DNA from: Rs1 sp029027825
GTDB taxonomy: Bacteria; Pseudomonadota; Gammaproteobacteria; Pseudomonadales; Balneatricaceae
DNA: 64,000 bases
Reading direction: 5' to 3'
Assembly (NCBI GenBank): GCA_029027825.1
Contig: CP093399.1
Coordinates: forward strand, 2,666,001 to 2,730,000
The notes below the pieces were generated by a model that was not told the origin of the DNA, did not search any database, and worked only from the letters and a program-made list of their open reading frames with translations. A program made the position numbers and the translations under genes. Positions 36,756-45,474 of this stretch are shown here, piece by piece. Every line of letters starts with the position of its first letter. Within the stretch, counting starts at the first letter, position 1.

Positions 36756-38030
36756 ATGCAAATTTATTCAATCTTCATATTGTCGATCAGCCTCTTTTTT
36801 ATCAGTGTTAGTAGCTACGCAACTAATGAAATAGATTCTTATAGCAAAAGCGCAAGCTTAATAGAAAACGCCTATAACCTCTATCAACACAAAAACACCA
36901 ACAAGATATTAAAAAGTAAAATATTTAATATTAATTCTGCGACAAATTTATGGAAATTGCCACTTTCAACTTTTCAACTTAATTTAAACACTCAACACCC
37001 TAGGGTTAAAAAAGAGCTTAAAATATTACTAAATAATTCTCAATTTATATCTAGAGCTAGTTATCGGGCACGGCCTTATTATCGCTATATTTTAAAGCGA
37101 ATTAGCCATAAAAGATTGCCTGCAGAGTTAGCCTTGCTACCCTTCATAGAAAGTGGCTATAACTCAAAGGCAATATCATCTGCTAATGCTAGAGGGGCTT
37201 GGCAATTTATCCCCAGTACCGCTGCACATTTTGGTTTAAAGGATACTCAATGGTATGACGCTAGAGGAGATATACTAGTATCCACCGAAGCCGCTTTAAC
37301 CTATTTAACACAACTTAATCGCCGATTTGATGGCGACTGGCTACTCGCGCTTGCCGCGTATAATTGCGGCCCCACATGCGTAACTGATGCACAAAAGAAA
37401 AACCGAGACAAAGGTAAAAGAACTAATTTTTGGGCGCTAGAACTGCCTTTTGAGACTCGCCGATATGTGCCGAAATTTTTAGCCATTAATGCAATTATCC
37501 AGAACGCCTCACGTTATACGATCCGTTTGGAGCCTTTGCCCAATAAGAAGTTTTTTGATGTTATAACTATTCCAGGTCAAATGAATTTATCTATGGCGGC
37601 CAACCTCGCCGGAATACCTCTGGTTAAATTAATTAGCCTAAACGCTGGCTTCAAACAGCAATTTACTGACCCTAAAGGCCCGCACAGATTACTAATTCCT
37701 GTGGCGAACTCTGTGCGTTTTAGAAAACAACTGCTGCTGCTACCTAAAACGAAAAAAATCACTGCTATTTCCTCTCGAAGCAACACCTCAGCAACGTCTT
37801 TTCCCTCTACTGCTAAGGCCGCTATCCATACTAAAAAAATTAAATACAAAGTAAACAGCAGTGATTCTATCCACTCTAGTATGAAAAAATTTCAGATTAA
37901 AAAAATTGATTTTATCCGCTGGAACCAAAGCATGTCTAACCAAGCCTATTTAAGACCTAATCAAACTCTAATTATACATGCCGCAAACAACACCCGCACC
38001 AGTCTCTTACCGATAAGCCACGTGTATTAG
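36756..38030 (+). CDS. MltD-like lytic transglycosylase with LysM-like tail
   Basis: A 424-residue exported enzyme that cleaves peptidoglycan glycan strands. A signal peptide (residues 1-22, ending SSYAT) precedes an SLT domain, about residues 120-270, with the catalytic Glu in LLPFIESGYNSKA, then GAWQFIPSTAAHFGL and LAAYNCGP. One LysM-like region lies at about residues 362-412 (IKYKVNSSDSIHSSMKKFQI). E. coli MltD has two LysM repeats and a lipobox; neither a lipobox nor a clear second repeat is seen here. It stands alone on the plus strand between a TssJ-like and a TssB-like gene. A role in opening the wall for T6SS is possible but inferred. Confidence 0.85.
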   Translation: MQIYSIFILSISLFFISVSSYATNEIDSYSKSASLIENAYNLYQHKNTNKILKSKIFNINSATNLWKLPLSTFQLNLNTQHPRVKKELKILLNNSQFISRASYRARPYYRYILKRISHKRLPAELALLPFIESGYNSKAISSANARGAWQFIPSTAAHFGLKDTQWYDARGDILVSTEAALTYLTQLNRRFDGDWLLALAAYNCGPTCVTDAQKKNRDKGKRTNFWALELPFETRRYVPKFLAINAIIQNASRYTIRLEPLPNKKFFDVITIPGQMNLSMAANLAGIPLVKLISLNAGFKQQFTDPKGPHRLLIPVANSVRFRKQLLLLPKTKKITAISSRSNTSATSFPSTAKAAIHTKKIKYKVNSSDSIHSSMKKFQIKKIDFIRWNQSMSNQAYLRPNQTLIIHAANNTRTSLLPISHVY

Positions 38031-38261
38031 ATGATTTTAACGAAACTAAACGGCCTTTGAGACAAGCTTATTGTCAGAATACTTCTCATATGAACACAGA
38101 AGGAGTATGCATTGGGATAATTATCTCATCAAATCGAGCGTAATATATCCGCCTTACCAGTTACAGAAATAGGAATATTTCCCATCTATATTCGCAGCGT
38201 CCTGCTGCTTAATATTCCGTCAATTCAATCTAAATTATATATATAGGATTATTGTGCGAAC

Positions 38262-38711
38262 ATGACAACCCAACTATTTAACTTACCAAATGAACGTATC
38301 AAACTTACCTACGATTCAGAACATGCAGGAGAGAAACAAACAATTGAGCTACCTCTAAAACTACTAATTCTCGGTAACTTTCAAGGTAGCGAAGGGAGCG
38401 AGTCGTTAACTGAGCGCAAGCGTGTTGACGTCGACAAACAAAATTTTTCCTCTGTAATGAATAACGCTGACGTAAACTTAATCACTAGTGTTACTGACAG
38501 ATTATGCCAAGAAAAAAACAACAAAAAAGGCTCACTACCGATCAATATCCGCTTTAAATCACTGAGTGATTTTCACCCTGACGTTCTGATTGAACAGGTC
38601 CCAGAATTAGCTAAATTGGTTAAATTTAGAAATTTATTAACTAAAGCAAAGACCCACCCAAAACAAATTGAGCAGACTATTCAGGCAATCAAAGAACTGC
38701 TAACACCTTAA
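38262..38711 (+). CDS. Orphan shortened TssB paralogue
   Basis: The 149-residue protein is clearly related to TssB: IELPLKLLILGNFQGSEGSE matches ELPLKLMVLGDFTG, VDVDKQNFSSVM matches VSVDKNNFNAVF, and FKSLSDFHPDVLIEQVPEL matches FESLRDFQPDSVARQVPEV. It ends about 20 residues early and lacks the C-terminal LLGSEEARDQLYSEL region. No partner tssC is in the window and it lies on the opposite strand, away from the operon. It may be a regulator or decoy of sheath assembly, or a remnant of a second T6SS. Both are inference. Confidence 0.75.
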   Translation: MTTQLFNLPNERIKLTYDSEHAGEKQTIELPLKLLILGNFQGSEGSESLTERKRVDVDKQNFSSVMNNADVNLITSVTDRLCQEKNNKKGSLPINIRFKSLSDFHPDVLIEQVPELAKLVKFRNLLTKAKTHPKQIEQTIQAIKELLTP

Positions 38712-38750
38712 GTTTTTACCATTCGATGCGATTAATTCTTTGCATATATC

Positions 38751-38949
38751 TTAACCAAGTGACTTCACTGCATCACATAGCGCAGGCTCTGGATTCTACA
38801 GCAGTTAGAAAAACCCCACTCAACCTATGGGTTTTATGTATGGATGCATTTATTTAGCGAATGCAGGATGCATATTAGACTGCAGTTAATGCTTTTCAAT
38901 TCAACTGTAATACCAATATCTTACACTCTGTATTCACGTTGAATTCAGG
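38751..38949 (-). repeat. Miniature inverted-repeat element, copy D (diverged)
   Basis: An inverted, decayed copy of the family. AGTGACTTCACTGC near the left end and TTGAATTCAGG at the right end correspond to the termini. The interior matches copy C in reverse (GGATGCATTTATTTAGCGAA). No clean target duplication remains. Confidence 0.65.
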
Positions 38950-39063
38950 ATAAATACTAGATGAAACTACTGCATTACTGAGCTTTTCGTGAGAGCATCG
39001 AGCTTAAACAATTAGATTGACCTACAATTCATACTGCTAATGCAGATAGTGTAACCGAGAAAA

Positions 39064-39190
39064 CGACTGCAGAAGTGGGCTTTGAATAAATTTTAGCCAA
39101 ATATATGATAGTACCAACAGATCCATCTGATGTGATGCAAATTATTAAAAGCATTTCGGCACGAGAATTTTTTCGCTTAGTATGCCACCA
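39064..39190 (+). pseudogene. IS200/IS605-type tnpA relic
   Basis: The plus strand reads EVGFE, a stop, then ILAKYMIVPTDPSDVMQIIK and SISAREFFRL. This resembles the TnpA segment from GFEIL through VPP to IKSISARELF. The HUH motif that should lie between them is missing. It is a short, inactive fragment identified by motif order only. Confidence 0.4.
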
Positions 39191-39267
39191 CACAATATCT
39201 TAGTCTCACCAGAGATGTTTCTCTCATCGGATAGGCGATCAAAGTCATTCTTATTGGATACTAAATT

Positions 39268-39289
39268 AAAATCATTCATGAATGATTTT
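39268..39289 (-). terminator. Palindromic terminator after the parB-like gene
   Basis: A perfect 22-bp palindrome (arms AAAATCATTCA / TGAATGATTTT) sits at the stop codon of the KorB-like gene and is flanked by A/T runs on both sides. It could terminate in either direction. Its low GC makes it a weak hairpin. Confidence 0.4.
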
Positions 39290-40287
39290 TATGTTTCTGA
39301 AATAGAGATAATTTGTAGGACTGAGGAACCCACTTCCATTTCCCTGCCACTATCAAATTTAATCCATATGCGTCCTTGTACACTGGGATATTTGTGTAAC
39401 AAAATAGCCGCCCTCTTATCATCGTAGCTTACTAAAATTAATGGATCATGTATTCCCTGCGCGTTTTCTACTTCAATTCTGTTGGCAGCGACATATTGCC
39501 TTTGTTTGAGTCCTTTTTCAATTATATCTTTCCCTGTAACCTCCCCTATATCATTAGTACTACTTAAGACTGGCTGCTTGATCCGTTTATCTTCGCTGGT
39601 AAAAGTCTCTTCTTTAGGGATTGTTGTAGTTTCAATATTATGAATTGTCACTAATATTTGTTCTCTGAGAGCTTGAACATTCCCTCTAGTAATAAAATCA
39701 ACATTAGCTATCCATTCTCTAACTAAGACAGGATCTAATTTATATACTTTTCTTAACTCGTTAATCGTTTTTGCGGTTTTTACCCGGCCATTCCGATAAG
39801 CGTCAGCAATTGGATCAGGCATATCAATCATTGCTAAATGATCGGTAATGATATTTTGGGAACGACTCAAATATTTAGCAATGACAGTTTTAGGAATACC
39901 ATCTTTGCTCTTTTTGTCGATGAATAACGCTAGCTCCATAGCTGTTAGATTTTCACGTTGCTCATTTTCAATGACTTGATCATAATCATCAAATGTTTCA
40001 TCTATAAAGGCTGGAATTGTGGTTTTTCCTGCAATTATTGAAGCTCTATATCGGCGTTCACCGGCGTTGATTAAATATCTCCCGTCCATGGAAGGATTAA
40101 TACGAATTGAAATAGGTTGTTTTACGTTTCGTTGTCTGATGCTATCAGCAAGTTCATTTAGCCTATCGCTATTAATTACCCTACGAGGTTGATTAGGGTC
40201 TGTATCAATTTTTTTTAGATTTATTTCAAGAGGCTTACCGTTGGACCCTCTATCCTCTTCATTTATATTTGATACATTATTTGCCAC
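39289..40287 (-). CDS. KorB-like ParB-family DNA-binding protein
   Basis: The ParB N-terminal region (LKKIDTDPNQPRRVINSDRL, AGERRYRASIIAG and ENEQRENLTAMELALFI) is followed by a KorB-type helix-turn-helix segment (TVIAKYLSRSQNIITDHL and FITRGNVQALREQI). The C-terminal SH3-like domain (ILVSYDDKRAAILLHKYPSV) is also KorB-type. KorB is a partition protein and global repressor of broad-host-range plasmids. No ParA/IncC gene is beside it, so partition is not supported. The start is taken as GTG 40287 (VANNVSNIN) after a GGGG-containing site; a TTG at 40320 is an alternative. Confidence 0.8.
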   Translation of the reverse strand: MANNVSNINEEDRGSNGKPLEINLKKIDTDPNQPRRVINSDRLNELADSIRQRNVKQPISIRINPSMDGRYLINAGERRYRASIIAGKTTIPAFIDETFDDYDQVIENEQRENLTAMELALFIDKKSKDGIPKTVIAKYLSRSQNIITDHLAMIDMPDPIADAYRNGRVKTAKTINELRKVYKLDPVLVREWIANVDFITRGNVQALREQILVTIHNIETTTIPKEETFTSEDKRIKQPVLSSTNDIGEVTGKDIIEKGLKQRQYVAANRIEVENAQGIHDPLILVSYDDKRAAILLHKYPSVQGRIWIKFDSGREMEVGSSVLQIISISET

Positions 40288-40480
40288 GAATAAACCCCAC
40301 AACCTAAAAAACAATTCCAATCTTGGAAGAGTATTATTTTAATAATAGCTGCCGGATCCTTAAGCATGTGTTTGAATTTAATTCCATTTATATAACTATT
40401 TATTCAAAGTCAATATCATATCATAGCTGCTTTTTCAGCGTATCTAAATAGAGACATTTTTTTATGCTTATATATTTCAA

Positions 40481-40496
40481 CCTGAATCCGTGACTT
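40481..40496 (+). repeat. Solo end of the miniature element family
   Basis: CCTGAATCCGTGACTT matches the terminal repeat exactly for 16 bases and then runs into AAAAGTCAC, with no body. It lies at the edge of the IS110 relic and is probably the remnant of an excised or deleted copy. Confidence 0.55.
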
Positions 40497-40501
40497 AAAA
40501 G

Positions 40502-40961
40502 TCACAAATATAAAACAATATGGAATAACATGAGACAAGCGATTTTTATCACAGCTACTTCGACAAAAAACCAGCTAATATCACTAGAATTAGTATATTT
40601 TAAAGACAATAACACCGCTACTGATAAGGATTTGACAGGCACAAAACGTATATTAGGTCGTTGGTTCGCTTCCGCTATTGCAACGGCCTCGTTGCTATCA
40701 TTTTTATTCCCCTGAACAAAAGGCTTCACTTTAATAGGAGGTATAAGTTTAATAATATGGCCAAGCTCTTGAATAGTTCGGCCCCAAGGGCGTGATGAGT
40801 AGCGAGCTTCCATCCCCACAGTCGTTGGTTCATCTTGACGAAGTTCATGCAATATTTTATCTCGCGTGACCTTAACATTAATCATTACTTTATTTTTTAT
40901 TTAAAACGCATAACTGAAAAACATTCTTTGCCAAGTCGATACTAATTACGTTAGCCGTCAT
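40502..40961 (-). pseudogene. IS110-family transposase relic, frameshifted and truncated
   Basis: From ATG 40961 the frame reads MTANVISIDLAKNVFQLCVL, the N-terminus of an IS110-type DEDD transposase. A shift in an A-run near 40910 moves it to NKVMINVKVTRDKIL, then TTVGMEARYSSRPWGR, VKPFVQGNKNDSNEAVAI and RPNIRFVPVKS. The last acidic residue of the NDxxDA motif is Glu here. The sequence degenerates after VPVKS and the whole C-terminal domain is absent. Confidence 0.75.
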
Positions 40962-41045
40962 GTGTGGGTCACCCCTGCTGATTGAGTTGTTAACGCTCCA
41001 AATATGCACATTATGATGCCTAGCGGGGGTGTCCATCTCAGCAGG

Positions 41046-41076
41046 CACTTTTTATCACTAACGATAGTAAAAAGTG
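41046..41076. repeat. Inverted repeat between the IS110 relic and the dadA-like gene
   Basis: CACTTTTTA and TAAAAAGTG form a perfect 9-bp stem with a 13-nt loop. It may mark the old IS110 boundary or act as a weak terminator for the dadA-like operon. The sequence does not decide between these. Confidence 0.4.
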
Positions 41077-41229
41077 ACTCAAAATGCTAATTTATAACTA
41101 TACATTTCGCTATTTTGCCAGTTTTTTCCTTGCCTTATCATTGTTCGCTATCCGTTGCGACAATCTCCACTAAGCGAGCAAACATTCCCTCTGGAGCTTA
41201 CTGTTGCTGTCAATTTATTGAGCGACCCG

Positions 41230-42492
41230 CTATATAGCAAACCTTGCAGGACTATAAGCATCTATTTGATTAACTGTATTTGCAGAGAATTTATCAGCCA
41301 AAATTTCAGCGCAAGCGGGGCCCGTTGAAAACCCTATATGCTGATGCCCAGTGTTAAGCCATAACCCACTGTATTTGCTTTCACCTATCACCGGCAAGCT
41401 ATCTACCATCGTCGGTCTAGTCCCCTGCCACTGGCTAGTAAACGGTTCACTAATATAGAGCGCTTCACGGGCTCTGCGTTCAACCGCCTCAATTTGCCGA
41501 TCTGAATACTTAGCTTGGCGTTGATTGAGTTCTACCCCGCAGCATAGTCTCAAACCATTTTCGATAGGTGTGGCGACAAAACTGGCCTCTACATCGTGAA
41601 TGGGACGGTCTAATCGCTGTTGACTTGGCATGTTGGGGGAGTAGTGATATTCACGGTGTGCACCGCGTTCAAATATCATCGGTAACTTAATACCGACACT
41701 ATTAAGCAACTGTTTTGACCAGGGCCCCGCGGCAATAACCAAGCTCTCGCAATGTAGCGAATCTTGCTCTAACAGCGACAACATCCACTGTTTACCAGCG
41801 GGGGAAAAAGTCGTGACTTCTCCCGTTACAAACTCCCCTCCCGCCGCCATAAATTGCTGGTAATAGTGCTTTACTAACAGGCCAGGGCTCGCAACTGATA
41901 AGGCTTGTTGTATATTCAAGCCACGGTAATAAATATTGCCTATACAACCTATTTTCGATGTGAGCTGATCGCTGCTATAAGTTTTAGTTTCGATACCATA
42001 CTGCTGATAAATATCAAATTCAAATTGTGCGTTTTGGTAGGCAGCCTTACTGCGATAAAGCTTTAGCCAACCGGTGTCACGCAAACTTGCACTGCTTGCA
42101 CTGATCGATACTGCACCTTGCATCTGCTGATGTAAATACATGGATCGCTCGATAAGAGCGTACAATTGCTTGATGCGCTGTTCAGTGGAACTGCTCCTGG
42201 CATGCCACAAAAATCTAAACATACTCGACATTTCTGCAAGCACATAGCGTGCGCTGTAACTAAAACCAGCGTTTTGATGGGTTAAAAATTTAGGTAACTG
42301 TTTAAATAAACGTGGATTATTAAAGGGGATTAATGAGCTGGGAGTGATGATCCCGGCATTGCCAAAAGACGTCTCAGTCCCCGGCGGTTTTCTGTCTAAT
42401 AGCGTGACCTTATAGCCTTGTTTTTGCAGTGCCAGTGCTGAGCAAACCCCCACCATGCCTGCGCCAAGTATTATTACCTCTCGATGACTCAT
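41230..42492 (-). CDS. FAD-dependent D-amino-acid dehydrogenase-like oxidoreductase (DadA family)
   Basis: The 420-residue DAO/DadA-family flavoprotein has an N-terminal Rossmann motif VIILGAGMVGVCSALALQKQ (residues 6-25) and TSFGNAGIITPSS, the DadA-type FAD-contact segment. The C-terminal FAD block reads TRPTMVDSLPVIGESKYSGL and GHQHIGFSTGPACAEILAD. Family members oxidise D-amino acids to 2-oxo acids and pass electrons to the respiratory chain. The gene lies 4 bp after a TRAP permease gene, so its substrate is probably what that transporter imports. The exact amino acid cannot be read. Confidence 0.85.
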   Translation of the reverse strand: MSHREVIILGAGMVGVCSALALQKQGYKVTLLDRKPPGTETSFGNAGIITPSSLIPFNNPRLFKQLPKFLTHQNAGFSYSARYVLAEMSSMFRFLWHARSSSTEQRIKQLYALIERSMYLHQQMQGAVSISASSASLRDTGWLKLYRSKAAYQNAQFEFDIYQQYGIETKTYSSDQLTSKIGCIGNIYYRGLNIQQALSVASPGLLVKHYYQQFMAAGGEFVTGEVTTFSPAGKQWMLSLLEQDSLHCESLVIAAGPWSKQLLNSVGIKLPMIFERGAHREYHYSPNMPSQQRLDRPIHDVEASFVATPIENGLRLCCGVELNQRQAKYSDRQIEAVERRAREALYISEPFTSQWQGTRPTMVDSLPVIGESKYSGLWLNTGHQHIGFSTGPACAEILADKFSANTVNQIDAYSPARFAI

Positions 42493-42496
42493 CTAA

Positions 42497-43804
42497 CTAT
42501 GGCCTAGTTCGCATTTGCTCTGGGAGCCAAGTAGCTATTTCAGGAATTGCGATTAAGACAAAGATCATCAGCATCATAATTAAGAACATCGGTATCGCGC
42601 AACGGGCAATATAACCAATTTGATAACCAGTCATGCCCTGCAAGACAAATAGATTAAAACCAATAGGCGGCGTTATTTGCGCCATTTCGACGACCACTAC
42701 GATAAAGATACCAAACCAAATAATATCGATACCCGCTTGGCGGATCATCGGCTCTACGATGGCAATCGTTAACACCACCGCTGAAATCCCATCTAAAAAA
42801 CAGCCAATCACAATATAAAAGACCATCAGTGCCATGAGTAATTCAAAACGGCTTAGATCCATCGTGGCAATCCATTCTGCCAGCGCCCTTGGCAAGCCTG
42901 TAAACCCCATTGAAAGCGATAAAAAAGAAGCTCCCATCAAAATTAGCGCAATCATCGCCGATGTACTTACTGCCCCCAAAATACTTAATTTGAAGGTAGA
43001 TAACGTCATTGACCCCTGCCCTAATGCCAGCAAAAACGCCCCTATCACGCCAAAGGATGCAGCCTCTGTGGCTGTTGCTATCCCTGTGTACATTGAGCCT
43101 ATAACAAATAATACCAGCAGTAAAATGGGGATCAAAAACCGCGAGGCCACCAACTTTTCTTTAAACGTTTTTGCGCTATCAACAATGATGTCGCCACGGC
43201 CTTTTATCAGCGAGTAAACCACCACATACAACATAAACAAGCTGGCTAAAATAAGCCCGGGGATGATGCCCGCTAAAAACAACTTAGAAATAGACTCATT
43301 AATCGTCACTCCATACACAATCAAGGTCAGTGATGGGGGAATCATTAGCCCTAAAGTAGCTGCCCCCGCCAAGGTGCCTATAATTAACGGTCGGGGGTAA
43401 TTACGTTTTTCAAGCTCCGGGATCGACATTTTACCGACGGTAGTCAATGTCGCTGCTGATGAGCCCGACACGGCGGCAAAAATGGTACAGCCAACGATAT
43501 TGGTATGGATTAATCCACCGGGCAAACCCGACATCCAAGGAGAGAGCCCTTTGAATAAGTCCTGGGATAGTTTAGTGCGAAATAAGATTTCACCCATCCA
43601 GATAAACAGTGGTAATGCCGTTAATGACCAACTGGTAGAAGAGGCCCAAATAGCCGTCAGCATCGCATCTCCTGCTGGGCGAGAGGTAAAAAGTTCAATG
43701 CCGACCACAGCCACACCCATCAGCGCAAAGCCAACCCACACCCCTGTTCCTAACAATAAAAACAGCACAAACAAGAAAATTGTAATTAACTCAAAATGTT
43801 CCAT
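42497..43804 (-). CDS. dctM: TRAP transporter large permease (DctM)
   Basis: The 435-residue, about 12-helix large permease of a tripartite TRAP system has the family segments SGSSAATLTTVGKMSIPELE, GAATLGLMIPPSLTLIVYGV, IVVVVEMAQITPPIGFNLFV and a final hydrophobic helix. It drives solute/sodium symport with the small permease and the binding protein. It lies 8 bp after dctQ. Confidence 0.93.
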   Translation of the reverse strand: MEHFELITIFLFVLFLLLGTGVWVGFALMGVAVVGIELFTSRPAGDAMLTAIWASSTSWSLTALPLFIWMGEILFRTKLSQDLFKGLSPWMSGLPGGLIHTNIVGCTIFAAVSGSSAATLTTVGKMSIPELEKRNYPRPLIIGTLAGAATLGLMIPPSLTLIVYGVTINESISKLFLAGIIPGLILASLFMLYVVVYSLIKGRGDIIVDSAKTFKEKLVASRFLIPILLLVLFVIGSMYTGIATATEAASFGVIGAFLLALGQGSMTLSTFKLSILGAVSTSAMIALILMGASFLSLSMGFTGLPRALAEWIATMDLSRFELLMALMVFYIVIGCFLDGISAVVLTIAIVEPMIRQAGIDIIWFGIFIVVVVEMAQITPPIGFNLFVLQGMTGYQIGYIARCAIPMFLIMMLMIFVLIAIPEIATWLPEQMRTRP

Positions 43805-43812
43805 GATTTTCC

Positions 43813-44328
43813 CTAGTTTGGCTCAGCGTTGCTATTAACAGGATTCATTGGATCGTCACTAACGAAGATTAAAAGATACAACCGCTCCAATAATACTAAG
43901 CACAACACGCTGGTGCCGATACCGCTCACTAACTGCGGAATCCACAGCGGGGTAGCATCTTGCCCCTGAGAAACATCGTGAAATTTAACAGACCAATAAA
44001 TCATTTTGTATGCATAATAACTAAAATATAGTGCTAGGCCTGTCGCTATTAAGTGGCACCATAGTTCGAGAATAAAACGTACTTTGCCACTGAGGTTCAA
44101 AAATAGAGAGACCCGAATGTGTGCGTTGTTATGCATGGCATAACTGAGGCCAAAAAAAGAGGCCCCAGCCATACAGTATCCTGCGTAATTGGTCACCCCA
44201 GGCGTCGGATACCCCGCGTAGCGACCAATAACCTGCACTACAATTAACAGTAATATTGCTATTAAAAAACCTGCGGCGATAATACCGCAGGCATTAAATA
44301 GCCGATGTAAACCAGCCCTAATTTTCAT
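43813..44328 (-). CDS. dctQ: TRAP transporter small permease (DctQ)
   Basis: The 171-residue protein has four membrane helices and the DctQ motif order: RYAGYPTPGVTNYAGYCMAG, AHIRVSLFLNLSGKVRFILE, and a C-terminal helix near residues 135-158. It completes the membrane part of the TRAP system between dctP and dctM. Confidence 0.9.
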   Translation of the reverse strand: MKIRAGLHRLFNACGIIAAGFLIAILLLIVVQVIGRYAGYPTPGVTNYAGYCMAGASFFGLSYAMHNNAHIRVSLFLNLSGKVRFILELWCHLIATGLALYFSYYAYKMIYWSVKFHDVSQGQDATPLWIPQLVSGIGTSVLCLVLLERLYLLIFVSDDPMNPVNSNAEPN

Positions 44329-44367
44329 CGCAGATCACCTCACAGTGCAGACTAAAGATACCAACAA

Positions 44368-45345
44368 CTATTTTTTATAATTCGATAGAATGGCAGTTGC
44401 ACTGTCCCCAGCAGCCTCTTGCCACTCTTGCGCCATGATTTTCCCAATACTCTGTAAATCAGTTAAAAGCTGCCCTTTTGCCGGAGCGGTTTGCATGCCA
44501 TTGGCGGCCAACTGTGAAATATACCAATCAGATAGTTGCTGCGCTCGGGCGGTACCTGCCTGCTCTGCCAGCATAGACATCCCTTTAACAATGCTTTGAG
44601 TACTGATATCCAGTGAGTCCCAAGCTTCTTTGTTAACAAAAATATAGTTGCGCGGTAACCAGGCATTAACATCATAGAAATGACTTAGCTGCTCCCAAAC
44701 CTTTTTATCATAGCCGGTAGATCCTGAGGAAATCATCGCCTCAACCACACCCGTTGCTAAAGCTTGTGAAAGCTCTGCCGCCTCCACTTGTACAGGTTGC
44801 ATGCCCATTAACGAAGACAAACGCGCAGTGGCCGCATTGTAAGAGCGAAATTTCACCCCTTTAGTGTCATCTTTTCCCGCCACTGGTTTTTTAAAATAAA
44901 GTCCTTGCCCAGGCCATGGAACGGAGTACAACAACACCAAATTATCCTCAGCTAGTACTTTTTCAAGTTCCGGTTTAGCAGCCTCCCATAACTTGATCGA
45001 CTCCTCGAAGGACGTCGCTAAAAAAGGCACTGAATCAAAGCCGTACACAGGATTTTCATTAGCATGCGCCGAGAGTAAGCGCTCACCGATTTGCGCCTGA
45101 CCTGTTTGTACTGCACGTTTTATCTCCTTGCCACCAAACAGCGAACCACCGCCATGTACCACAATATCCAACTTTCCCTGGGTGGCAATTTTTATTCCCT
45201 GAGCAAATAAATTGGCATTTTGAGTATGGTAGTTGGTATTGGAATACGCCATTGGCATGTCCCATTTTTCAGCATGGGCTAATGGTGCGATAAGTGCACT
45301 AGTGACAGCACTAGCTATTAGTAAACTCTTCAATTTGTCCATCAT
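44368..45345 (-). CDS. dctP: TRAP transporter periplasmic binding protein (DctP family)
   Basis: The 325-residue binding protein has a signal peptide ending near PLAHA (residues 1-25). The DctP fold shows in IVVHGGGSLFGGKEIKRAVQ, GVKFRSYNAATARLSSLMGM and ALATGVVEAMISSGSTGYDK, which contains the usual solute-binding area. It is the first gene of the operon, transcribed divergently from an IclR regulator. The partner enzymes suggest an amino-acid ligand. Confidence 0.92.
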   Translation of the reverse strand: MMDKLKSLLIASAVTSALIAPLAHAEKWDMPMAYSNTNYHTQNANLFAQGIKIATQGKLDIVVHGGGSLFGGKEIKRAVQTGQAQIGERLLSAHANENPVYGFDSVPFLATSFEESIKLWEAAKPELEKVLAEDNLVLLYSVPWPGQGLYFKKPVAGKDDTKGVKFRSYNAATARLSSLMGMQPVQVEAAELSQALATGVVEAMISSGSTGYDKKVWEQLSHFYDVNAWLPRNYIFVNKEAWDSLDISTQSIVKGMSMLAEQAGTARAQQLSDWYISQLAANGMQTAPAKGQLLTDLQSIGKIMAQEWQEAAGDSATAILSNYKK

Positions 45346-45386
45346 ACAACTTTCCTTTTGTTAGAATTATGAGCAAGCGTCATATC

Positions 45387-45427
45387 AATATAAAATACTT
45401 TACATCGCATAGCAATACTTTGTATTG
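45387..45427 (-). promoter_or_regulatory. dctP promoter with overlapping palindromic operator
   Basis: On the minus strand TTGCTA (45410-45415) and TATATT (45387-45392) are separated by 17 bp, a good sigma-70 promoter, with start about 36 nt before dctP. A perfect palindrome CAATAC-TTT-GTATTG (45413-45427) overlaps the -35 box. It is a natural site for repression by the divergent IclR regulator. Confidence 0.6.
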
Positions 45428-45474
45428 GCATAATATAATGGCATAATAGGGTTTCACTCACTAGATTATGACCA

